The notes below the pieces were generated by a model. That model did no database searches. It worked only from the letters and a program-made list of their open reading frames with translations, and was not told the DNA's origin. Shown here piece by piece: positions 39,119-46,590 of a DNA stretch of 64,000 nt; the stretch's first letter is position 1, and every line of letters starts with the position of its first letter. The DNA comes from JBBPYC01 sp965218765 (lineage in GTDB: Bacteria > Pseudomonadota > Gammaproteobacteria > Burkholderiales > Burkholderiaceae_C). The position numbers were made by a program, and so were the translations under genes. The stretch is from positions 434,001 to 498,000 of the forward strand of contig CBDCLU010000002.1 of assembly GCA_965218765.1 (NCBI GenBank), in the 5' to 3' direction.

Positions 39119-39790
39119 ATGGCGTCGGGATGGATTCAAGAGGTGGATCGAAGGGGTTTCATCGTACTGACGGCGGCGCTTGCGGCCGGCACGGCTGCGG
39201 CTGCCGCCACTGCAGAGCGTCGCGATGGGCCGCCCGTGATTCTCGTCTTCGGCGATTCGCTGTCGGCCGAGTATGGTTTGAGGCGCGGCACCGGCTGGGT
39301 CGCGCTGCTTGAGCGCAGGTTGCAGGACCGGCAGATTGCAGCCAGCGTCGTGAATGCGAGCATCAGCGGCGAAACCACGTCCGGTGGCCGCTCGCGGCTG
39401 GATGCGCTGCTGCACGCGCATCGGCCGCAGGTCGTGGTGCTGGAGCTTGGCGCCAACGATGCGCTGCGCGGCCTGCCACTGGCCATGACCGAGGAAAACC
39501 TCGCCTGGATGGCGAAGGCGGCGCAGGAGGCCGGCGCCCAGGTGCTGCTGCTGGGCATGCAGGTGCCGCCGAACTACGGCTCTGCCTATACCGATCGGTT
39601 TTCCGCCACGTTCGGCCATGTGGCCGAGCAGACCGGTGCGGCGCTGGTGCCGTTTTTCCTCAAGGACGTCGCCGATGTGGCGGAACCGACCGCGCTGTTC
39701 CAGGCCGACCGCATCCATCCGAATGCGAGCGCCCAGTCGATCCTGCTCGACAACGTCTGGCCGAAGCTCGAAGCGCTGCTCAAGCGATGA
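39119..39790 (+). CDS. Secreted SGNH arylesterase/lysophospholipase (TesA-like)
   Basis: A protein of up to 223 residues. The SGNH blocks are visible: Ser in ILVFGDSLSAEYGL, Gly in SGETTSGGRSRLDALL, Asn in LELGANDALRGL, and the Asp-His pair in QADRIHPNASAQ. A signal peptide begins DRRGFIVLTAALAAGT and carries a twin arginine, so it acts in the periplasm. The ATG at 39119 abuts the ABC ATG (CATATG); a GTG at 39143 (DRRGF) would be the shorter and perhaps better start. Its stop overlaps the selU start (ATGA). Confidence 0.88.
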   Translation: MASGWIQEVDRRGFIVLTAALAAGTAAAAATAERRDGPPVILVFGDSLSAEYGLRRGTGWVALLERRLQDRQIAASVVNASISGETTSGGRSRLDALLHAHRPQVVVLELGANDALRGLPLAMTEENLAWMAKAAQEAGAQVLLLGMQVPPNYGSAYTDRFSATFGHVAEQTGAALVPFFLKDVADVAEPTALFQADRIHPNASAQSILLDNVWPKLEALLKR

Positions 39791-40929
39791 CGGCTGCGCT
39801 GCCGCGCCGGCTGGCGGCGAAGGAAGCGCTCGATCAGCTCGACACGTTCGACGCGGTGATCGATGCGCGCAGCGAAAGCGAATTCGCGCTCGATCATCTG
39901 CCGTATGCGCAGAACTGGCCATCGCTTGGCGACACCGAGCGGCACCGGGTCGGCACGCTGTATGCGCAGTCCGGCGCGTTCGAGGCGCAAAAGATCGGTG
40001 CCGCACTGGTCGCATCGAACATCGCGCGGCATCTGACCGCCCATGCGGCGCAGCTGCCGAAAGGCTGGCGCCCGCTGATCTATTGCTGGCGTGGCGGCAA
40101 GCGCAGCGGCGCATTGGCGCTGGTGCTGTCGCAGATCGGCTTTTCCACCACGCTGGTCGACGGCGGCTACAAGGCGTTTCGCACGGCCTTGCTGGCCGAC
40201 TTGCCGCAGCAGGTCGTGCAACTGTCGTTTCGGGTCATCTGCGGGCCGACCGGCTCCGGCAAGACGCGTTTACTCGTGGCGCTCGCGGCGGCCGGTGCGC
40301 AGGTGCTGGACCTGGAAGCGCTCGCCTCGCATCGCAGTTCGGTGCTGGGGCTGCTGCCCGGGCAGCCGCAGCCGTCGCAAAAGCGCTTCGACACGCTGGT
40401 CTGGCAGGCGCTGCGCGCGTTCGATCCGGCGCGTCCGGTATACGTGGAGAGTGAAAGCAAGAAAGTCGGCAACCTGGCCGTGCCGGATGCGCTGATGGCG
40501 GCCATGCGTGCGAGTGCCTGCCTGGACCTGCAGCTCAGCGACGACGAACGGGTGGCGCTGCTGCTCGAGGACTACGCGTTTTTCGTCGATCAGCCCGCGC
40601 TGTTTTGCGAGCGGCTGCAGGCGCTGGTCTCACTGCGCGGGCGCGATCTGGTGCAGTCCTGGCAACGCCGCGTGCAGGCCGGGGACTTCGAGAGCGTCGT
40701 GCGCGAACTGCTGCTTACGCATTACGACCCGGGCTACCTGCAGTCGATGCAGCGCAATTTCACGCATTACGGCAGCGCAAAAAAACAAGCGCCCGCAGAT
40801 CGCTCTGCGGGCGCGATGGCGGCGTTGGCCGCGCAGATTCTTGATGCGCGATCAGCTCAAGAAGCTGCCGGCGTGCCGCCGACCGCACCACCGTCGGCTG
40901 CTGCATCGGCGCCCGCGCCCGGCTGCTGA
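39787..40929 (+). CDS. selU: tRNA 2-selenouridine synthase
   Basis: A 380-residue enzyme (SelU/MnmH, YbbB) that replaces the sulfur of wobble 2-thiouridine with selenium. The rhodanese domain has the active Cys in LIYCWRGGKRSGAL near residue 100. A P-loop domain follows (VICGPTGSGKTRLL near residue 153). The last 35 or so residues are Ala/Pro-rich and lie over the 3' end of a minus-strand gene; they also overlap that gene's terminator. It overlaps the esterase stop by four bases. It needs selenophosphate, but selD is not in the window. Confidence 0.92.
   Translation: MTAALPRRLAAKEALDQLDTFDAVIDARSESEFALDHLPYAQNWPSLGDTERHRVGTLYAQSGAFEAQKIGAALVASNIARHLTAHAAQLPKGWRPLIYCWRGGKRSGALALVLSQIGFSTTLVDGGYKAFRTALLADLPQQVVQLSFRVICGPTGSGKTRLLVALAAAGAQVLDLEALASHRSSVLGLLPGQPQPSQKRFDTLVWQALRAFDPARPVYVESESKKVGNLAVPDALMAAMRASACLDLQLSDDERVALLLEDYAFFVDQPALFCERLQALVSLRGRDLVQSWQRRVQAGDFESVVRELLLTHYDPGYLQSMQRNFTHYGSAKKQAPADRSAGAMAALAAQILDARSAQEAAGVPPTAPPSAAASAPAPGC
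40779..40814 (-). terminator. Rho-independent terminator of the lysine-rich protein gene, inside selU
   Basis: On the minus strand an 11-bp perfect stem (GCGCCCGCAGA and its complement, 40789-40814) with a four-base loop is followed by TTGTTTTTTT. It lies 43-78 bases after the stop of the 73-residue gene at 40857. On the plus strand the same bases encode codons near the end of selU. Confidence 0.85.
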
Positions 40930-41078
40930 TCCTGCTCGCCAGGCGTGCCGTCCGGGTCGGCGCCGTCATCGCCGCTGCCTTGCTTGCGCACCGCCTTGTT
41001 CTTGAGCTTCTCTTCCTTCTTGCGCTTCTTCGCAAGTTCCTTCTGGCGCTTCTCGAATCCGTAATTGGGTGTAGCCAA
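40857..41078 (-). CDS. Small lysine-rich hypothetical protein
   Basis: A 73-residue protein. The first 32 residues (YGFEKRQKELAKKRKKEEKL and following) are a highly charged helix; the rest is a Gly/Ala/Asp-rich tail. Start codon is TTG at 41078 with GAGGA eight bases before it. The MATPNYGFEKRQKELAKKRK opening is, from memory, a conserved small protein in Burkholderiales with no known function. Its own clean terminator (40779-40814) supports expression. It overlaps the 3' end of selU by 73 bp, tail to tail. Confidence 0.75.
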   Translation of the reverse strand: MATPNYGFEKRQKELAKKRKKEEKLKNKAVRKQGSGDDGADPDGTPGEQDQQPGAGADAAADGGAVGGTPAAS

Positions 41079-41122
41079 GTCGTTGTTCCTCGTGTTGCGC
41101 AGGACTTTAACAGTTCAGGTAC

Positions 41123-42331
41123 TCAACCGACTGCCAGCGCCGATAGCGCCTGGGACAGATCGGCGCGCAGGTCGGCCACGTCTTCCAGGCCGATCGAAAA
41201 CCGGATCACGGTGCCACGCGCGAGCTGCGCCGGCCAGGTCGCGCGCATCGCGTTCAGGTCGTACGGCACCACGAGGCTGATCGGCCCGCCCCAGCTGTAT
41301 CCGAGCTTGAACAACCGCATCGCATCGCAAAACGCATCGGCTCCATCTGTGCCATAACGCTGGTCCAGCACGACGCTGAACAACCCGGCAGCAGCGTCGC
41401 TGTGCGAGCAAAGCGCCTGCCAATGCCGATGCCCGGGCGAATCCGGCAACGCCGGATGCAGCACCTGGGCGAACTCGGGTCTTTGCTCGCACCAGCGCGC
41501 AAGCTCGCGTGCTGCCAAGTCGTGCGCGTGGTAGCGCAGCAACATGCTGGGCAGCGCGCGCAGCAGCGCTTCGCAGTCGTTGCCGCTGACGCCGATGCCA
41601 AGCCGCATGTGCGTGAGCAGCACGCGTTCGTGCAGCGCCGCATCGACCGTCACGATGCTGCCCATCAGCACGTCGCCGCCGCCGCTCGGGTATTTGGTCA
41701 GCGCATGGACCGACAGGTCGACTGCGAGCGGCTCCGCCGCGCCGGGCAGCAGGTCGAACGCGCAGAACGCAATGCCCGCGCCCCAGGTGTTGTCGAGCGC
41801 GCTCAGGACCCCCCGCGCTCTGCACAGCCGCACCTGCGCGATCAGATCGGGAAACTCCATCGTGACCGAGCCGGGCGCTTCCAACCAGACGAGCTGCGTG
41901 CGTTTGCTCAATGCACGCTCCAGATCGGCCACGTCCAGCGGGTCGTAAAAGCGATGCGTGATGCCGAAGTTCTGCAGTTCGCCAAGCGCCAGCGCCTTGT
42001 TCGGGCCGTACGCGTTGTCCGGGATCAGCACCTCGTCGCCGCTTTTGAGCAACGCCAGCGACGTGACCGCGATCGCGGCCAACCCGCTGGGCGCGAGCAC
42101 ACAGTGTTTGCCGCCTTCCAGCGCGCACAGACGTTCTTCCAGCGTGAACGTGGTGGGCGTGCCGTGCAGCCCGTAGGTGTAGCCGGTCTTGTGCTTCCAG
42201 TCCCGCGCGCGCATCGCAGCGACATCGGAAAAGATCACCGTCGATGCCTTGTGCACCGGCGGCTGCGGCGCTGCAAAACCGGCCGGCGGCTGGTACTCGT
42301 GGTGAATCAGTTCGGTCGCAGTGGGCTTCAT
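41123..42331 (-). CDS. Cys/Met metabolism PLP-dependent enzyme (cystathionine beta-lyase-like)
   Basis: A 402-residue fold-type I PLP enzyme. The Schiff-base lysine is in LSVHALTKYPSGGGDVLMGS near residue 213, and GYTYGLHGTPTTFTLEERLC near residue 50 is typical of the family. The GSVTMEFPDL segment and ARGVLSALDNTWGAGIAFCA fit cystathionine beta-lyase (MetC type), which makes homocysteine, pyruvate and ammonia. A gamma-lyase or sulfhydrylase role cannot be excluded. It lies 44 bp from the small lysine-rich gene and 33 bp from the DUF547 gene. Confidence 0.88.
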   Translation of the reverse strand: MKPTATELIHHEYQPPAGFAAPQPPVHKASTVIFSDVAAMRARDWKHKTGYTYGLHGTPTTFTLEERLCALEGGKHCVLAPSGLAAIAVTSLALLKSGDEVLIPDNAYGPNKALALGELQNFGITHRFYDPLDVADLERALSKRTQLVWLEAPGSVTMEFPDLIAQVRLCRARGVLSALDNTWGAGIAFCAFDLLPGAAEPLAVDLSVHALTKYPSGGGDVLMGSIVTVDAALHERVLLTHMRLGIGVSGNDCEALLRALPSMLLRYHAHDLAARELARWCEQRPEFAQVLHPALPDSPGHRHWQALCSHSDAAAGLFSVVLDQRYGTDGADAFCDAMRLFKLGYSWGGPISLVVPYDLNAMRATWPAQLARGTVIRFSIGLEDVADLRADLSQALSALAVG

Positions 42332-42364
42332 GCGGCCGATGTTAACGAGCCAAGGTAACCGGTT

Positions 42365-43213
42365 TCAGCGCGGCTGACGGGCGTCGTTCAGCGCCCAGTC
42401 ATAGTCGAGGAAATCGAGCTGCCAGTTGCCCGCGCGCATGGCCTGTTGTGCTGCCGGTGCATCGGCCAACTCGTTTGCGTAGCTTGCGAAAAAGCTTTTG
42501 AGCGAATCGATTCCCTGCCAGCCCTGCTCGAAATCCGTGCCGTACCAGTCGAACAGCTTGGAAACCACGAGCCGTTTCGATTGCGGCGCGTACCGGTTGC
42601 GCGAACGATCGGACAGAAATCGGCGCGTTGCATCGGCCAGCTGCGCATCGAGCCGGTCGGCCACGAACGCTTCACTGCGCAACATCGGGCAGCCGATCGA
42701 CGCGCAATTCACCGCGAAGTGGATGCGCGGTTCGTTGAATGCACCGGGCGCGCGGATCAGGCCGTGTTCAATGCCGTCCAGGCTCTGCTGTTTGCCCAGC
42801 AGATTGAAAAAATCCTTTTTCCACGGGCTCCCGAACAAGCCGCCCAGATCCTTGATCGAATCGAGATCGGGGTACTTCGTCAGGATCAAGTCGATCGTGA
42901 AGGCGTTGTAGGCATTGATAAGGAACGCGAGCCGCTGCGGTTTGGACCAGCCGTCGTATTCGGCCTTCGAGACGGCAGACAGACGCTTGAGATAACGCGC
43001 CAGCGCTCTGTAATCCTGCTTGAACGCCGCGTATCTCACGGTCGACGAATGGCCGTCCGCTGCGACCACCACGTTCTTCTCAAGCAGCGCGGTCCAGTCC
43101 GCGTGTTCGTGGTCGAACGCAGCAAACGCCGGTGCCGACCAAAACGCGCCCAGCAGTGCGATGCCTGCCGCGCCCAATGCGCGGCGACGGCGCATCCCAC
43201 TCTTTGCCTGCAT
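42365..43213 (-). CDS. Exported DUF547 protein
   Basis: A 282-residue protein with a signal peptide (RRRRALGAAGIALLGAFWSA, cut near PAFA). The DUF547 domain shows FLINAYNAFTIDLIL near residue 109, and RIHFAVNCASIGCPML near residue 175 with a conserved Asn-Cys pair. The ATG at 43213 follows GGGAGAGG; the open frame starts higher up but without a site. It ends 29 bp after the stop of the flavoprotein fusion gene, so they form one unit. Its biochemical role is unknown, and the family often sits next to membrane flavoproteins of this type. Confidence 0.87.
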   Translation of the reverse strand: MQAKSGMRRRRALGAAGIALLGAFWSAPAFAAFDHEHADWTALLEKNVVVAADGHSSTVRYAAFKQDYRALARYLKRLSAVSKAEYDGWSKPQRLAFLINAYNAFTIDLILTKYPDLDSIKDLGGLFGSPWKKDFFNLLGKQQSLDGIEHGLIRAPGAFNEPRIHFAVNCASIGCPMLRSEAFVADRLDAQLADATRRFLSDRSRNRYAPQSKRLVVSKLFDWYGTDFEQGWQGIDSLKSFFASYANELADAPAAQQAMRAGNWQLDFLDYDWALNDARQPR

Positions 43214-43242
43214 GCGTTGCCTCTCCCTCACAGTTGGTGTGT

Positions 43243-45390
43243 TCAACCACGCCGCCATGCCAGAAACCGCTCCGCCCAGCCGAGCAGCTTCTGCGGCGCA
43301 TGCGCGCGCTTCCAATTGCCGGCCACTGACTTGTTCGCTTCGGCCATCGTCGGGTAGATGTGGATCGTGCCGAGGATCTGGTTCAGACCGATCTTCTGCT
43401 TCATCGCAAGCACGTATTCGGCGATCAGGTCGCCCGCGTGCTCGCCGACGATCGTGACGCCCAGAATGCGGTCCTTGCCCGGCGCGGTCAGCACCTTGAC
43501 GAAGCCTTGCGTCTCGCCATCGGCAATCGCGCGGTCCAGTTCAGCCAGCTCGAACAACGTGACTTCATGCGGGATATTCCTTTCCTTCGCATCCTGTTCG
43601 TTCAGGCCGACGCGTGCGACTTCGGGTTCGACAAACGTCGCCCATGGGATCACGCGGTAGTCGGCCGTGAACGACCAGAACGGCTGTACCAGCGCATTCA
43701 CCGCCGCATACCAGGCCTGGTGCGATGCGGTATGCGTGAACTGATATGGCCCGGCCACGTCGCCAGCCGCGTAGACGTTCGGCAGGCTGGTCTGCAGCAG
43801 GCCGTTCACGTCCACCGTCTTGCCGGTCTTGATGCCGAGTTCCTCGAGCCCGAAGCCGGTCAGGTTCGCGGCGCGGCCGACCGCCACCAGCAGCGCATCG
43901 AACTCGATCGACTCGTCGTGGCCCGCATGTTCGACGAGCAGCCGCTTGCTGTCGCCCTGCACGACGACCTGTTTTGCCTTGGTCGCCAGCCGCACATCGA
44001 CGCCTTCCTTGAGAAAGCGCGCGGCGACCATCTCGGATATTTCCACGTCCTCACGCGCCATCAGCCGCGCGGCCATCTCGACTTGCGTGACCTTGCAGCC
44101 GAGCCGCGCAAAGGTCTGCGCCAGCTCGCAGCCGATCGGCCCGCCGCCGAGCACGACCAGCCGATTCGGCCGCTCGCGCAGCTGCCAGACGTTGTCGGAC
44201 GTGAGGTAGTCGATCTGATCGAGCCCGGGGATCGGCGGCACGAACGGTCTGGCGCCGGTCGCGATCACGATGCTGCGCGTGGTCAGCCGCTGCACTCGGC
44301 CGTCTTCGGCCGTGATCTCGACTTCCCACGGCGACACGATGCGCGCGGCGCCCTGCTTCACCTCTACGCCGAGCTCGGTATAGCGCTCGACCGAGTCGTG
44401 CGGCGCCACCTGCTCGATCACGCGCTGCACGCGCTGCATCACGGCGCCGAACTCGTAGCTCGCGCTGGCCGATTCGATGCCCCATTCCTTCGACCGCTCG
44501 ATCTGGGCGAGCAGCCGCGCCGACTTGATCAGCGCCTTTGACGGCACGCAGCCGGTGTTCAGGCAGTCGCCGCCCATCTCGTGCCGTTCGACCAGCGTGA
44601 CTTTGGCGCGCACCGTGGCGGCGATGTAGGCGCTGACCAGACCGGCCGAGCCCGCGCCGATCACGATCAGGTTGCGGTCGAAGAGCCTCGGCTTGTCCCA
44701 CTTCGCGTAGACCTTGCGAGCCTTGAACAGGTCCAATCCCTTGCGCGCAAGCAGCGGGAAGATGCCGAGCAGCACCAGCGACGCCAGCAGCCCCGGCGAC
44801 AGCACGCCGGACAGCGAATCGACCTGCGCGAGCTGCGTGCCCGCGTTCACATACACCAGCGTGCCGGCCAGCATGCCGAGCTGGCTGACCCAGTAGAACG
44901 TCAGCACGCGAATCGGCGTGAGCCCCATCGCGAGGTTGATGATGAAAAACGGCACCACCGGCACGAGCCGCAGCGTGAACAGGTAGAACGCGCCGTCTTT
45001 CTCGACGCCCTGATTGACTTTGGCCAACCGTTCGGCAAAGCGCTGCTGCACCCAGTCGCGCAACAGCCAGCGCGAAGCCAGGAACGCGCAAGTCGCGCCG
45101 ATGGCGGATGCGAACGAGACGATCAGCGTGCCCCAGCCCAGGCCGAACAGGGCACCGCCGACCAACGTCAGCACCGCCGCGCCGGGTAACGACAGTGCGG
45201 TCACCGCGATGTAGATGCCGAAGAAGATCAGCGCAGCCGTCACGGGGCTTGCCGCGCGCCAGGCTTCCAGACTTGCCTGTTGATCCTTGATCGCCGAGAG
45301 GCTCAGATAGCGCTGCAGCCCGAATGCGAAGAACAGCACGACCATCAGTGCGAGCAACCCGACCAGCCACCATTTCTTGTTCAGCTGCAT
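43243..45390 (-). CDS. TVP38/TMEM64 membrane domain fused to a pyridine nucleotide-disulfide oxidoreductase
   Basis: A 715-residue fusion. Residues about 1-230 are a TVP38/TMEM64 (SNARE-associated, DedA-like) domain: the central VTALSLPGAAVLTLVGGALF and the FTLRLVPVVPFFIINLAMGL segment. Residues about 240-700 are a mercuric reductase/dihydrolipoamide dehydrogenase-like flavoprotein: FAD motif VIGAGSAGLVSAY, redox disulfide GGDCLNTGCVPSKA, NAD motif VLGGGPIGCELA, second FAD motif NVYAAGDVAGP, and HIYPTMAE at the dimer end. Mercury-binding N-terminal and C-terminal cysteines are missing, so it is not MerA. The ATG at 45390 gives the start (MQLNKKWW). Confidence 0.9.
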   Translation of the reverse strand: MQLNKKWWLVGLLALMVVLFFAFGLQRYLSLSAIKDQQASLEAWRAASPVTAALIFFGIYIAVTALSLPGAAVLTLVGGALFGLGWGTLIVSFASAIGATCAFLASRWLLRDWVQQRFAERLAKVNQGVEKDGAFYLFTLRLVPVVPFFIINLAMGLTPIRVLTFYWVSQLGMLAGTLVYVNAGTQLAQVDSLSGVLSPGLLASLVLLGIFPLLARKGLDLFKARKVYAKWDKPRLFDRNLIVIGAGSAGLVSAYIAATVRAKVTLVERHEMGGDCLNTGCVPSKALIKSARLLAQIERSKEWGIESASASYEFGAVMQRVQRVIEQVAPHDSVERYTELGVEVKQGAARIVSPWEVEITAEDGRVQRLTTRSIVIATGARPFVPPIPGLDQIDYLTSDNVWQLRERPNRLVVLGGGPIGCELAQTFARLGCKVTQVEMAARLMAREDVEISEMVAARFLKEGVDVRLATKAKQVVVQGDSKRLLVEHAGHDESIEFDALLVAVGRAANLTGFGLEELGIKTGKTVDVNGLLQTSLPNVYAAGDVAGPYQFTHTASHQAWYAAVNALVQPFWSFTADYRVIPWATFVEPEVARVGLNEQDAKERNIPHEVTLFELAELDRAIADGETQGFVKVLTAPGKDRILGVTIVGEHAGDLIAEYVLAMKQKIGLNQILGTIHIYPTMAEANKSVAGNWKRAHAPQKLLGWAERFLAWRRG

Positions 45391-45543
45391 GGGTCGGTCG
45401 TCTGGTTCATGATTGAGGTCATCGCGCGCGGCACAATGGCTGGCACCCACCGTAATACGCGGCACTGAGCCGCGACGTTACACGCAGCCGCAGCGCAGGG
45501 CCGCTCGCGCCTTCCTCGACTTCATCTTCGGAGAACACCCATC

Positions 45544-46431
45544 GTGGAACCGATTCGCATCGGCCTGCTCGGCGGCAGCGGCCTCTATCGCATGGACGGC
45601 CTGACCGACGTGCGCGAACAGCTCATCGACACGCCGTTCGGCCGGCCTTCGGACGCGCTGCTGCTGGGTCGGCTGCACGGCGTGCCGGTGGCTTTTCTGG
45701 CGCGCCACGGCCGCAGCCATGCGCTCACGCCGGCCGAGATCCCGTATCGCGCCAACGTTTACGCGATGAAGACGCTGGGCGTCGAGTACCTCGTGTCGGT
45801 CTCCGCAGTCGGTTCGATGCGCGAGCATGTCGCGCCGCTGGACATGGTGCTGCCCGACCAGTACATCGACTTCACGAAACAGCGCGCGGGCAGCTTCTTC
45901 GGCGGCGGCGCGGTCGCGCACGTGTCGCTGGCCGATCCGGTCTGCGCGGCGCTGAGCGACGCGCTGGCACAGGCATTCGACGATGCACGCAGCACCGATG
46001 CACGCTTTGCCGACATCCAACTGCATCGTGGCGGCAGCTATGTCTGCATCGAAGGCCCGGCGTTTTCGACCCGTGCCGAGTCGCAGTTCTACCGCAGCAT
46101 CGGCGCCACCGTGATCGGCATGACCAACATGCCCGAAGCGCGGCTCGCGCGTGAAGCCGAGATCGCCTATGCGTCGCTCGCACTCGCAACCGACTGGGAC
46201 TGCTGGCACCCGGCTCAGGCCTGCGTGACGGCCGAGATGGCGATTGCAAACCTGCTGGGCAACGCCGAACGCGCGCAGGTGCTGCTGGGCGCCGCCGTGA
46301 AACGGCTCGCGGCAAGCTGGCCCGAATCGGCGGCACACCGCGCACTCGATTCCGCGCTGGTCACGCAGCCCGCACAGATGAGCGCGGAGGTGCGCAAGCG
46401 GCTCGGCGCGCTGATCGCACGGTTCGGCTGA
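45544..46431 (+). CDS. mtnP: S-methyl-5'-thioadenosine phosphorylase
   Basis: A 295-residue phosphorylase that splits methylthioadenosine into adenine and methylthioribose 1-phosphate. The phosphate site GGSGLYRMDG is at 10-19. ARHGRSHALTPAEIPYRANV and CIEGPAFSTRAESQFYR are family signatures. TDWDCW near residue 219 has the Asp pair that selects adenine, unlike the inosine-type enzyme, so MTA is the likely substrate. The start is GTG at 45544 on the basis of length. It is convergent with hrpA, with a repeat in between. Confidence 0.9.
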   Translation: MEPIRIGLLGGSGLYRMDGLTDVREQLIDTPFGRPSDALLLGRLHGVPVAFLARHGRSHALTPAEIPYRANVYAMKTLGVEYLVSVSAVGSMREHVAPLDMVLPDQYIDFTKQRAGSFFGGGAVAHVSLADPVCAALSDALAQAFDDARSTDARFADIQLHRGGSYVCIEGPAFSTRAESQFYRSIGATVIGMTNMPEARLAREAEIAYASLALATDWDCWHPAQACVTAEMAIANLLGNAERAQVLLGAAVKRLAASWPESAAHRALDSALVTQPAQMSAEVRKRLGALIARFG

Positions 46432-46496
46432 TCTACCGGTCTGCGACCGGATTGAGCCTTGCCCAGCCCTAGGAGGTATACCCCGCCCATTCCAAC

Positions 46497-46590
46497 AGGG
46501 GCCGCGGAGCTGGCTTCGCCAGGCCGCAGGCGCCGCCCCCGGCCGGGGGTGGCCGAGAGTCGACCGCAGGGAGCGAAGGCTGGGGGCGAG
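46497..46590. repeat. Double-hairpin intergenic repeat, copy 3
   Basis: It lies between the convergent mtnP and hrpA genes. Hairpin one is CTGGC-TTC-GCCAG (46510-46522): against copy 1, a C-G pair has become T-A with pairing kept. Hairpin two is CCCCC-GGCC-GGGGG (46536-46549). It ends exactly at the hrpA stop codon (46591). Confidence 0.8.
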
